Shown: one piece after another, positions 13,704 through 21,326 of the stretch
How positions within the stretch are numbered: position 1 is the first letter of the stretch
Layout: the number at the start of each line of letters is the position of its first letter
Assembly (NCBI GenBank): GCA_002399405.1
Contig: DHDP01000010.1
Coordinates: 1 to 64,000 of the forward strand
Length of the DNA: 64,000 bases
Source of the DNA: Treponema sp. UBA4873
GTDB lineage: Bacteria > Spirochaetota > Spirochaetia > Treponematales > Treponemataceae
Direction: 5' to 3'
Program-made: the position numbers and the translations under genes
The notes under the pieces: generated by a model
Databases searched by the model: none
Seen by the model: the letters and a program-made list of their open reading frames with translations, nothing else
What the model was told of the DNA's origin: nothing

Positions 13704-15800
13704 ATGAAGAAGTTCGGCATGTTCCTGAGAACGCAGCCCGTTGCGTTTACTTCGGTCGTTATTATTCTCGTTTTATATCTCGTGATGATATTCGCGGAAT
13801 TCATCGCGCCGTATCCTGCGACGATGTCGTTCAGCACCGGCACGTTTCATCCCGGAAACATCCGCGTTACGCCGCAGGGCATCGCCGCGCAGGAATGCCG
13901 CGTGCTCAATCCCGTGTCGTGGAAGTACGCGCGGGTAAAAGGCAGCTATCATAAGATAAATTTTTTCGTGCAGGGTTCGGAATACAAACTGCTCGGTATT
14001 ATTCCGTGCAGCCGTCATCTTTTCGGAACGACGCCCGATCCTGCGACGGGGGAACTGTATCCGGCTTTTCTGCTCGGAGCGGACAATCTCGGACGGGATT
14101 TGTTCAGCCGCATCGTGTACGGAAGCCGCATATCGCTCACGATAGGTTTCGTCGCGTCGGCTCTTTCTCTTGTGCTTGCTATTCTTCTCGGCGGTCTCGC
14201 CGGATATTACGGAGGCGCCGTCGACTGGACCGTCATGCGTCTGGCTGAATTTTTCATGCTTATTCCGGGATTGTATCTGATTTTGTTCCTGCGTTCGATG
14301 CTCAATACGTCGATGGACAGCGGAACCGCATACATGATAATTACGGTGATTCTTTCGCTTGTCGGCTGGCCCGGTTCCGCGCGCACGATACGGGGCATGG
14401 TTCACGCGATCAAACGCGAGGATTTCGTTATGAACGCGGGCCTCGAGGGAATCCCGTCGGCGGTTATTATTTTCGTGCATATCATTCCGCAGATAGCGAG
14501 TCTGCTCATCGTGAGCATAGCGCTCAGCGTGCCGGGATTCATCATGAGCGAGACGACGCTTTCCTATCTCGGTCTCGGCATAAGCGATCCGGCAGTCAGC
14601 TGGGGTTCTCTTATTAACCGCGATATTACGACGCTGTCGAACCTCAGGAATTATCCGTGGCTGCTCACTCCCGTCTGGCTGCTTCTTATTGTGACGCTTG
14701 CGTTCAATTTTTTCGGGGACGCGCTGCGCGATTATTTTGATCCGTACCATGCGGTTTTCAACACATGGAAAAAGCCGTTTGCGAAGACGGCCGGCGTTAA
14801 TAAAAAAGCTCCGGAAAAAAAGGAGGAGGACCGCAGCGATGCGTTTTTATCAGTGGAAAACCTCCGTGTCGTGTTCACGGCTCTCCGCGGTACCGAGCGG
14901 ATACGTATACACGCGGTGCGCGGAGTTTCGTTTTCGATGGCGAAAGGCGAAGTGCTCGGAATTGTCGGCGAGTCGGGAAGCGGAAAGTCGGTGACGACGA
15001 CTGCAATTCCGGGACTGCTTCCGCAGAACGCGCAGGTCGACGGCCGTATCCTGTTCGGGGGAACTGATTTGGCGTCTCTCGGACAGAAAGAGCTGCGGCA
15101 GTACCGCGGCCGGAAAATCGGACTTATTTTTCAGGAACCGGGGCGGTCGTTCGATCCGCTGCAGAATATCGGGAGCGTGTTTTTTGAGACGTTCCGCGTG
15201 AGCGAACCCGGCATGACAAAGGAAGAGGCATACGCCGGCGCCGAAAAACTTCTCGCCGAAGTCGGACTTCCCGATCCGCGCGGCCGTCTTGAAAGCTATC
15301 CGCATCAGTTCTCCGGCGGTCAGCTGCAGCGCATCGGAATAGCGCTCGCGCTTGCACGGGGATGCGAACTGCTCATCGCGGACGAACCGACGACGGCGCT
15401 CGACGTAACGATTCAGGCGCAGATTGTGTCTCTGCTGCTGCGGCTGCAGAAAGAACGGCGGCTGTCGGTCATCTTCATCAGCCACAATATAGATCTTGTG
15501 GCTCAGGTTTCCGACCGCATGATTGTCATGTACGGCGGTATGGTGATGGAGGAGGGATCGGCGGAGGAAATCATACATGATGCGCGTCATCCGTATACGC
15601 GCGCGCTTCTTGCCGCGTCGCCTCAATTCGGTTCGCACTATACGCAGGAGCGCATGAAATCGATTCCGGGAAAAGTCGCCGATCCCGCTCATCCCGAACC
15701 GGGATGTCCGTTTGCGCCGCGGTGTCAGTTCACGGAAGATGTTTGCAGAACGCCCGGCGTGGTTTGTCCGGTCGTGAAGAAAAGCAGGGGTGTGCAATGA
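13704..15800 (+). CDS. OppC permease fused to OppD ATPase (single polypeptide)
   Basis: 698 residues from ATG 13704. Residues 1 to about 365 are an OppC-type permease: one N-terminal helix, a long periplasmic loop, five more helices and the sequence GADNLGRDLFSRIVYGSRISL followed by the EAA loop near LEGIPSAVIIFVHIIP, ending FGDALRDYFDP. A charged linker (KKAPEKKEEDRSD, about 370-382) leads into a complete OppD-type ATPase: Walker A GESGSGKS 422-429, signature SGGQ 537-540, Walker B LLIADEP 556-562, and the oligopeptide-transporter C-terminal Cys cluster CPFAPRC...C...C. No frameshift is needed; the fusion is continuous. It supplies one permease and one ATPase of the Opp complex; OppF follows with ATGA overlap. 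Confidence 0.9.
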   Translation: MKKFGMFLRTQPVAFTSVVIILVLYLVMIFAEFIAPYPATMSFSTGTFHPGNIRVTPQGIAAQECRVLNPVSWKYARVKGSYHKINFFVQGSEYKLLGIIPCSRHLFGTTPDPATGELYPAFLLGADNLGRDLFSRIVYGSRISLTIGFVASALSLVLAILLGGLAGYYGGAVDWTVMRLAEFFMLIPGLYLILFLRSMLNTSMDSGTAYMIITVILSLVGWPGSARTIRGMVHAIKREDFVMNAGLEGIPSAVIIFVHIIPQIASLLIVSIALSVPGFIMSETTLSYLGLGISDPAVSWGSLINRDITTLSNLRNYPWLLTPVWLLLIVTLAFNFFGDALRDYFDPYHAVFNTWKKPFAKTAGVNKKAPEKKEEDRSDAFLSVENLRVVFTALRGTERIRIHAVRGVSFSMAKGEVLGIVGESGSGKSVTTTAIPGLLPQNAQVDGRILFGGTDLASLGQKELRQYRGRKIGLIFQEPGRSFDPLQNIGSVFFETFRVSEPGMTKEEAYAGAEKLLAEVGLPDPRGRLESYPHQFSGGQLQRIGIALALARGCELLIADEPTTALDVTIQAQIVSLLLRLQKERRLSVIFISHNIDLVAQVSDRMIVMYGGMVMEEGSAEEIIHDARHPYTRALLAASPQFGSHYTQERMKSIPGKVADPAHPEPGCPFAPRCQFTEDVCRTPGVVCPVVKKSRGVQ

Positions 15801-16762
15801 GCGACGGAATTATTAAAACACAGCATTTATACAAGACGTTTAATCTCGAAGCGGGATTTTTCGCAAAGCACGACAAAACTGTCTATGCGGTAAACGACGT
15901 TTCATTTACGATAGAGCGGGGAAAGACGTACGGACTCGTCGGCGAGTCGGGATGTGGAAAAACGACGACCGCGCGTCTGCTCGTCGAGATGTACAAACCG
16001 ACGTCGGGAAAAGTTTTGTACACGCCGCCCGACGAAGCCGTTCAGGATATCGGGCAGTATTCCCGCCGTGAAATGCGTTCGTACCGGGAGCGCGTGAAAT
16101 ATATTTTTCAGGATCCTGCCCGTTCGCTCAATCCGCGCATGAATGTTTATGACGTGATTACGGCGGGGCTCCGATATTCGTCCATGTGGCGGGGGAAAGC
16201 CGCCGCGAAGGAGCTTGCTGCCGGAATGATGTCCGAGGTCGGTCTGACAGAAGCTGATTTGTACCGCCGTCCTTCGGAATTTTCCGGCGGTCAGCGGCAG
16301 CGAATATCGATCGCGCGCGGATTAATAATGGAACCCGAGATGATGATATGCGACGAAGTCGTTTCCGCGCTCGACGTTTCGATTCAGGGTCAGATAATCA
16401 ACCTGCTCGACGAGCTCCGCGAAAAGCGCGGACTCAGTTTCCTTTTCATAACGCACGACCTGAAAATCGCGTGCTATTTCTGCGATACGATCGGCGTTAT
16501 GTACCGCGGTATTCTCGTCGAGGAGGCACCCGCCGGGGATTTGTACAAGACGGCGCTGCATCCGTACACGAAGCTGCTGTTCGACGGAGCAGCGGGAAAA
16601 GCGGCGGCGTCGAACGCGGAAGTGAAAACGACGCTTTCAATCGAGAAAGGCTGTCCGTTTGCGTACCGCTGTCCGTACGCATGGGAAAAATGCCGGTCGG
16701 AGATGCCCGAATTTACATTGTCGGGCGACGGCCACAAAGTCCGCTGCTGGTCGGTGTTGTGA
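15797..16762 (+). CDS. oppF: Oligopeptide ABC transporter ATPase (OppF type)
   Basis: 321 residues starting at the ATG overlapping the preceding stop codon. Walker A GESGCGKT at 49-56, Q-loop IFQDPARSLNPR, signature FSGGQRQR at 162-169, Walker B MMICDEVVSALDVS with Val instead of the common Pro after the catalytic Glu, and the H-loop in LFITHDL. The C-terminal oligopeptide_ABC domain has four Cys (CPFAYRCPYAWEKC...C) typical of OppD/OppF/DppF, some of which bind an Fe-S cluster. Forms the nucleotide-binding dimer with the ATPase half of the fused protein. Confidence 0.92.
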   Translation: MSDGIIKTQHLYKTFNLEAGFFAKHDKTVYAVNDVSFTIERGKTYGLVGESGCGKTTTARLLVEMYKPTSGKVLYTPPDEAVQDIGQYSRREMRSYRERVKYIFQDPARSLNPRMNVYDVITAGLRYSSMWRGKAAAKELAAGMMSEVGLTEADLYRRPSEFSGGQRQRISIARGLIMEPEMMICDEVVSALDVSIQGQIINLLDELREKRGLSFLFITHDLKIACYFCDTIGVMYRGILVEEAPAGDLYKTALHPYTKLLFDGAAGKAAASNAEVKTTLSIEKGCPFAYRCPYAWEKCRSEMPEFTLSGDGHKVRCWSVL

Positions 16763-16779
16763 TATACGACCGTACTTTG

Positions 16780-16809
16780 TTGGACTTTTCTCTGTTTTAG
16801 TGTTACTAT
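16780..16809 (+). promoter_or_regulatory. Candidate promoter for the yerC-like gene, leaderless type
   Basis: TTGGAC at 16780-16785, 18-base spacer, TACTAT at 16804-16809. The start of transcription would be the A of the ATG at 16817. No Shine-Dalgarno sequence is present. Confidence 0.45.
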
Positions 16810-16816
16810 TTATAGT

Positions 16817-17146
16817 ATGAATAACGAAGCAGACACAAAAAAGACTGAAAAAAACGGTGCGTCGGAAGAGATGCTCAATGAAAGCTTTGCGGAGATTTGC
16901 CGCCTGCTTTCGGGCGTTGATGACGAACAGTTTATCTATGACTTTTTCGTGTGTCTTTTTACGCCTGCGGAACGACGGGATTTTGCGAACCGCTGGCTGC
17001 TTGTGAAGGAAATAGATAAGGGAACGACGCAGCGCGAAATTGCGCGGAAATTCGGCATGTCGCTCTGCAAAATTACGAGGGGCTCCCGCGAGCTGAACAA
17101 AAAGGACAGCGCGTTCCGCAAAATGCTTGAACGGCTGTCCTCGTAG
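16817..17146 (+). CDS. TrpR/YerC-family small DNA-binding regulator
   Basis: 109 residues. The segment LFTPAERRDFANRWLLVKEIDKGTTQREIARKFGMSLCKITRGSREL (about 50-96) is the TrpR-superfamily helix-turn-helix in its YerC/YecD form: the TPAER start, the GTTQREIA helix and the recognition helix with SLCKITRGSREL. The N-terminal 25 residues are charged and disordered. The family's DNA targets are mostly unknown; it is not itself evidence of tryptophan control, as no trp genes are near. Its stop codon is 2 bases from the convergent ankyrin gene. Confidence 0.85.
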   Translation: MNNEADTKKTEKNGASEEMLNESFAEICRLLSGVDDEQFIYDFFVCLFTPAERRDFANRWLLVKEIDKGTTQREIARKFGMSLCKITRGSRELNKKDSAFRKMLERLSS

Positions 17147-17148
17147 AA

Positions 17149-19932
17149 TTATTTCGTTTCGGCTTTTTTAGGCAGAAGCACTGCCGCCGCATCGTTCCGT
17201 TTCCAGCGGAGCGCAGTCATGTACGGCGTCTCACCCGAGATGTTCCTGACGTTCACATCGAGACCGTAAGACAGCAGTTTTTGAATAGTTTCGGGCGTCG
17301 ACATGCGCGCCGCGTAATGAAGGATTGTGTTGCCCTGTATGTCTGATTTCGTTCCCGCGTATTTTACAATATACGCCAGAATGCGGTCGTTGTTCCTGTC
17401 GAGCGCGATTGTCGCGGCGTTTCGTCCTTTCTTGTCGATCGCGGAGAACGGATTTGCGCCGTTCTGCAGCAGAATAAGCGCATAATTTTCATAATTGTTC
17501 TCGACAGCATAGCTGAGCGGCGTACATCCGTCGGCGTTCCGCGTGTCTGTCGGGTATCCGAGCGCGACAAGCATTGACAGAATTTTTTCCGGACCCTTCG
17601 ACTGCACGATGACGTGTACCGGTGTGTTGCCGTCGCTGTCGGTAATCGTCACATCCTTTCCGAGCACTGTCGTAATAATCTGTTCGCTCTGATTGAGCGA
17701 AAGCGAGAACGGCGTATTGCCGTTTTTGTCGCGCGAAAGCGGATTGCCGCCCGCGTTGCGGATTATGGCGATGACGCGCGTGTTGCCCGTAAGAGCCGCT
17801 TCATGATACGCGTTGCGCCCGTTTATTTCCTGTATCTGCGGATTTGCCCTGTTGTCGAGGAGCATCGTAATAACGTCGGTGTTCTGCCCGCGGACAGCAT
17901 CCATAAGAATCGTACGGCCCGTGCTGTCGCTCGTGTTTGTATCCGCCCCTGCGTCTATGAGCAGTTTCGCCATGGGGAGTTTGCCCGCGAGAACTGCTTC
18001 CGCCAGTGCTGATTTTCCCGATATGTTCTGCGCGTTTACGTCTATGCCCAGACGGATAAGTTCACGTGCCGAATTGTCCGCATCCCAGCGGACAGCGACG
18101 TGAAGCGGCGTGCTGCCGAGGTGGTCGCGGTCGGAAACGGAGCTTCCGCCTTTTACCATCGTGTCTATGAGTCCGGAATCGTTTGTCTTTACTGCGTTGA
18201 AAACTGGTGTCTCGCCGTTTGCGTTGCGTGCGGACGGATTCGCACCTTTTTCAAGCAGCGACGTGACGGCATCCTTGAGTTCCCATTCAGCGGCGTAATG
18301 GAGCGCGGTGTTGCCGCTGCCGTCCGTCGCCGTGATAGTCTGCGATGTGATGAGCCAGTCCTGAACGCTGCCTCCCGATTTAAGCGCGAGGTGAAGCGGC
18401 GAATAGTTTTTGTTGTTTGTCGAGAAGATGTCGGCTTTTTTCGCAAGCAGCAGTTCACCGAGTTTCTGCCTGTTTTTGAGGACCGCGAGGTAAAGAGCGG
18501 AGTCGCCGTCGCTGTTGCGCGCGTTCACGTTGTCCATGAGACTGAGGATGTACTGGATCTTTTCGAGCGACGCGTCCGCCATAATCGCGACGTGGAGCGG
18601 CGTGTTTCCCGCGGAATCGTGAGACATCACGTTCGACTTATTGACAATCATTTCGAGCATCGATTCGTCGTCTTTGAGCGCGAGAGAAAGCGGAGTCGTG
18701 CCGTTCTTGTCCTCTGAGTTGATGTCGGCGCCGTGCTCTGCATAGAACTTTACGTGAGCCGCATTCCGCTGCTGCATCGCAATGGCAAGAGGTGTGACTC
18801 CGTCCTTGTTGCGCGCGTTTACGTCCGCGCCCGCCGACACGAGCATCCCGAGAATGTCGTCCGGCAGATTCGTCATCGTCGCGGAATGCAGGACGGTATC
18901 GCCGTACGTGTCCTTGCGCGTCACGTCCGCATGGTACGAGATAAGCAGACTGTACATGTCTTTGCGCGCTGCTTCCGGCATAATCAGCATGATCGGCGTT
19001 TTACCGAGATTGTCCTCCGCGTTTACGTCTGCGCCCGAATCGAGCAGCATTTTTGCGATGTCTGCATGACCGTAGCGTACGGCTTCGTGGAGCGGCGTGG
19101 CGCCTGCAATATCCTGCACGTGGGTAGTTGCGTTGTTTTCAAGCAGGTATTTCGCGATGCCGCTGTGTCCCTGACTCGCCGCAATATGAAGCGGCGTCTG
19201 CCCGTCGTCGAAACGGTAATCGAGGTTTCTGTTTGCAACGGCATCCTGAAAATACGAAAATGCGGAATCGACGTGTTCGGCGCCTCCCATAATGAGATCC
19301 GCCGCAATTTCAACCGACGTCTCGTCGGCCGTATCTTCGAATGCAGCGTCAAGCGGCGTTTTTCCCGCGTTGTCGACCACGGAAAGCGGCAGCTGTTTTT
19401 TGATGCAGTATTTTACCGCCTGTTCGTTCTTTGTCTTTACAAAATAGTGAACTATCGATTCCCCGTCGGTGTCGCGGATTTCTCCGCTCTTTGTCGTGAT
19501 GAAAATGTCGTAGTACGACGGATCCTTCTGGAGACCCGAATCAAGGGCCGTCGTACCGTTCCCGTCCCTCGCGAAAAGATCGCCGCCTACGGCTGCAAGA
19601 ACTTTTGCCGCGTCGAAGCTGTCGTGTTTTATTGCAACATGAAGGGCCGTATCGCTGTCGTAATTCTTCAAATCAGTGTCGGCGCCCTTTATGATGAGGA
19701 ACGTGACAAGGTCAGCGTCGTTTATCTGTGCGGCTGCGTGAAGCGCCGTGTTTCCGTGTTTGTCGACAGCGTTGATGTCGTACTTCGTCTGAAAACGGTT
19801 TTTTGCTTCATCCTGTTTTCCGCTGAGTATAAGTTCGACGACGGACGATTCTTTCTGAGGCGTCGTCCTGCATCCGAAACTGAGTGTGCAGAGTACGATT
19901 GCTGCGAATGCAGGTATTTTGTTTTTTATCAT
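17149..19932 (-). CDS. Large ankyrin-repeat lipoprotein
   Basis: 927 residues. The signal peptide ends in a lipobox LSFGC (Cys at about residue 21), so the protein should be lipidated and face the periplasm or cell surface. Everything after about residue 50 is ankyrin repeats: the recurring core (D-x-x-G-N/D-T-P/A-L-H-x-A and the VNARNxDGxSAL type) occurs about two dozen times at roughly 33-residue spacing. The repeats are fairly diverged, so this is not a recent expansion. Ankyrin proteins bind other proteins; in host-associated bacteria they may be secreted effectors, but a lipobox argues for an envelope-anchored one. An AGGGGAA ribosome-binding site supports the start. A 404-residue antisense frame over it is a composition artefact. 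Confidence 0.9.
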   Translation of the reverse strand: MIKNKIPAFAAIVLCTLSFGCRTTPQKESSVVELILSGKQDEAKNRFQTKYDINAVDKHGNTALHAAAQINDADLVTFLIIKGADTDLKNYDSDTALHVAIKHDSFDAAKVLAAVGGDLFARDGNGTTALDSGLQKDPSYYDIFITTKSGEIRDTDGESIVHYFVKTKNEQAVKYCIKKQLPLSVVDNAGKTPLDAAFEDTADETSVEIAADLIMGGAEHVDSAFSYFQDAVANRNLDYRFDDGQTPLHIAASQGHSGIAKYLLENNATTHVQDIAGATPLHEAVRYGHADIAKMLLDSGADVNAEDNLGKTPIMLIMPEAARKDMYSLLISYHADVTRKDTYGDTVLHSATMTNLPDDILGMLVSAGADVNARNKDGVTPLAIAMQQRNAAHVKFYAEHGADINSEDKNGTTPLSLALKDDESMLEMIVNKSNVMSHDSAGNTPLHVAIMADASLEKIQYILSLMDNVNARNSDGDSALYLAVLKNRQKLGELLLAKKADIFSTNNKNYSPLHLALKSGGSVQDWLITSQTITATDGSGNTALHYAAEWELKDAVTSLLEKGANPSARNANGETPVFNAVKTNDSGLIDTMVKGGSSVSDRDHLGSTPLHVAVRWDADNSARELIRLGIDVNAQNISGKSALAEAVLAGKLPMAKLLIDAGADTNTSDSTGRTILMDAVRGQNTDVITMLLDNRANPQIQEINGRNAYHEAALTGNTRVIAIIRNAGGNPLSRDKNGNTPFSLSLNQSEQIITTVLGKDVTITDSDGNTPVHVIVQSKGPEKILSMLVALGYPTDTRNADGCTPLSYAVENNYENYALILLQNGANPFSAIDKKGRNAATIALDRNNDRILAYIVKYAGTKSDIQGNTILHYAARMSTPETIQKLLSYGLDVNVRNISGETPYMTALRWKRNDAAAVLLPKKAETK

Positions 19933-20011
19933 TTCGTTTTCCCCTGATAGTTCTCTGTTCTGAATATCGGGAAAAAGTCGGCTCGGATTAACTAAAAAAG
20001 AAAATCTCCGC

Positions 20012-20434
20012 TCATTTTGAACAGTCCGCGCACACGCCCCACAGGTTTGTCTGCATTTTCGTCATCGAGAATCCTTCGGGAAGCAGTTCGCTGCATTTTA
20101 TCATATATGAAGAAAGGTTGTTATCATCAAAAATATCAAAAACACGCCCGCATTTTTCACATTTAAAATGAAGATGGGGAGTCGTATCCGCATCATAGCG
20201 GAGCTTGTCGTCTTCTATTTTTATCGTCTGTACAAGTTTTTTCTCTTCGAAAAGTTTGAGCGTATTGTATATAGTCGTTTTTGAAAGGGTAGGATAATCC
20301 GGGGATAGAGCCGAGTAAACGGTTTCGACAGTCGGGTGTACGGGATGCTCGCAGAGATATGCATATACTGCAACACGCTGTACGGAAGGGCGGATTCCAA
20401 CCGCATCAAGTCTTGTATGATAATTATCTGCCAT
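20012..20434 (-). CDS. Fur-family metal/peroxide-responsive repressor (PerR/Fur type)
   Basis: 140 residues from the ATG after AAGGGATTTATT; the frame is open further but without a better start. Winged helix about 10-85 (RPSVQRVAVYAYLCEHPVHPTVETVYSAL...LSKTTIYNTL). The regulatory metal ligands are H-L-H-F (PHLHFKCEKCG) and the structural zinc site is two CxxC pairs: CEKC and the C-terminal CADC. The Lys-Asp-Asp context (IKIEDDKLRYD) is PerR-like. A reverse rubrerythrin gene directly upstream on the same strand supports a peroxide-responsive PerR rather than an iron-uptake Fur; that choice is inference. An inverted repeat at 20461-20495 overlaps its promoter. Confidence 0.88.
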   Translation of the reverse strand: MADNYHTRLDAVGIRPSVQRVAVYAYLCEHPVHPTVETVYSALSPDYPTLSKTTIYNTLKLFEEKKLVQTIKIEDDKLRYDADTTPHLHFKCEKCGRVFDIFDDNNLSSYMIKCSELLPEGFSMTKMQTNLWGVCADCSK

Positions 20435-20460
20435 AATAAATCCCTTTTGGTACTTATACT

Positions 20461-20495
20461 GTACTATACATTTTTCTCTAAGAAAAAGATAGTAC
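20461..20495 (-). promoter_or_regulatory. 35-bp interrupted inverted repeat over the fur/perR promoter
   Basis: GTACTAT (20461-20467) pairs with ATAGTAC (20489-20495), and inside them TTTTTCT pairs with AGAAAAA around CTA. On the minus strand the -10-like TATAGT lies within it, about 30 bases before the gene. Candidate autoregulatory operator, or a hairpin. Confidence 0.45.
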
Positions 20496-20498
20496 ACT

Positions 20499-20526
20499 GT
20501 GTCCGCGGGTGTGACGGCGCGGACAC
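20499..20526 (-). terminator. Hairpin after the rubrerythrin gene, possible terminator
   Basis: GTGTCCGCG (20499-20507) and CGCGGACAC (20518-20526) form a perfect 9-bp GC-rich stem with a 10-base loop, 12 bases after the rubrerythrin stop. The nearest U-run on the minus strand is about 12 bases further on, so termination is only probable. Confidence 0.5.
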
Positions 20527-20538
20527 GGTGCGTAATTG

Positions 20539-21084
20539 TTATTTGAAGTAGCGGGCGAGGAGTCCTTTGAATCCGCGTCCGTGGCGTGCTTCATCCTTTG
20601 CCATCTCATGAACGCTGTCATGGATTGCATCATAGCCTAGTTCCTTGGCGCGTTTTGCGAGCTTGCTCTTGCCGTCGCATGCACCGGACTCCGCCATTAC
20701 GCGCATTTCGAGGTTTTTCTTCGTTGAGTTTGTAAGAACTTCGCCGAGCATTTCTGCAAAGCGGGAAGCGTGATCCGCCTCTTCGTAAGCGTAACGTTTG
20801 TAAGCTTCTGCTATTTCAGGATATCCTTCACGGTCGGCCTGGCGGGACATCGCAATATACATTCCGACTTCCGAACATTCTCCCATGAAGTTGTCTTTGA
20901 GCCCCTGGACGACTTCCGCGTCAAGTCCGTGAGCAATACCGACGACATGCTCCGTCACGAAATTCGTGTCGCTTTCCTTTACTTCTTCGAATTTGTCTGA
21001 AGAAGCATGGCACTGCGGGCATTCCTCCGGCGGATTGTCTCCTGTAAACACATAACCACAAACTTTACATCTCCACTGTTTCAT
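20539..21084 (-). CDS. Reverse rubrerythrin (NADH peroxidase type)
   Basis: 181 residues. The N-terminal 35 residues are a rubredoxin-like iron site (CKVCGY and CPQCHA), and the rest is the four-helix diiron domain with GECSEVGMYIAMSRQADREGYPEIAEAY, the EEADHASRFAE helix and the DEARHG helix that supply the Glu and His ligands. This domain order, with rubredoxin first, defines reverse rubrerythrin, which reduces hydrogen peroxide (and consumes O2) with NADH-derived electrons in anaerobes. The adjacent Fur/PerR regulator is the expected controller. AGAGGT ribosome-binding site 9 bases before the start. Confidence 0.93.
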   Translation of the reverse strand: MKQWRCKVCGYVFTGDNPPEECPQCHASSDKFEEVKESDTNFVTEHVVGIAHGLDAEVVQGLKDNFMGECSEVGMYIAMSRQADREGYPEIAEAYKRYAYEEADHASRFAEMLGEVLTNSTKKNLEMRVMAESGACDGKSKLAKRAKELGYDAIHDSVHEMAKDEARHGRGFKGLLARYFK

Positions 21085-21132
21085 ACGTGTACCTCTTTTA
21101 GTAACAGTATAGTAATATCCGCTAAGCGGAAT

Positions 21133-21156
21133 AATTAATATAAATATGTATTAATT
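21133..21156 (-). promoter_or_regulatory. Perfect AT-rich palindrome upstream of rubrerythrin, candidate PerR/Fur operator
   Basis: AATTAATA (21133-21140) and TATTAATT (21149-21156) are perfect inverted repeats with an 8-base centre. The composition resembles Per and Fur boxes (TTATAAT-N-ATTATAA). A second small perfect stem, TCCGC-TAA-GCGGA, lies at 21118-21130 between it and the gene. Confidence 0.4.
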
Positions 21157-21232
21157 ACAAATATGAATGTATACCAGATTATCGTTTCTGTCAATGATTT
21201 TTTTGTTTTTTCTATTCAAAAAATGATTGTGA

Positions 21233-21290
21233 TGATATAATGGCAAAAATATACGAAAATGCTGTTTAAAATCAGGCTATGTATATTTTT
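21233..21290 (+). promoter_or_regulatory. Extended -10 promoter and leader stem of the uracil permease gene
   Basis: TGATATAAT at 21233-21241 is a perfect extended -10, with no good -35. Just after the expected transcript start a perfect 10-bp stem forms between AAAAATATAC (21245-21254) and GTATATTTTT (21281-21290), leaving a 26-base loop. The position right at the 5' end of the mRNA suggests a stabilising or regulatory leader. Confidence 0.5.
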
Positions 21291-21326
21291 CCGTGCAGTT
21301 TCTTTATTTACATTACAGGAGTTTTC

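Noticed and set aside
18733..19947. 404-residue open frame on the plus strand
   Set aside because: It lies fully antisense to the ankyrin lipoprotein gene, has no ribosome-binding site or recognisable domains, and is rich in Arg/Val/Cys as expected of a shadow frame.
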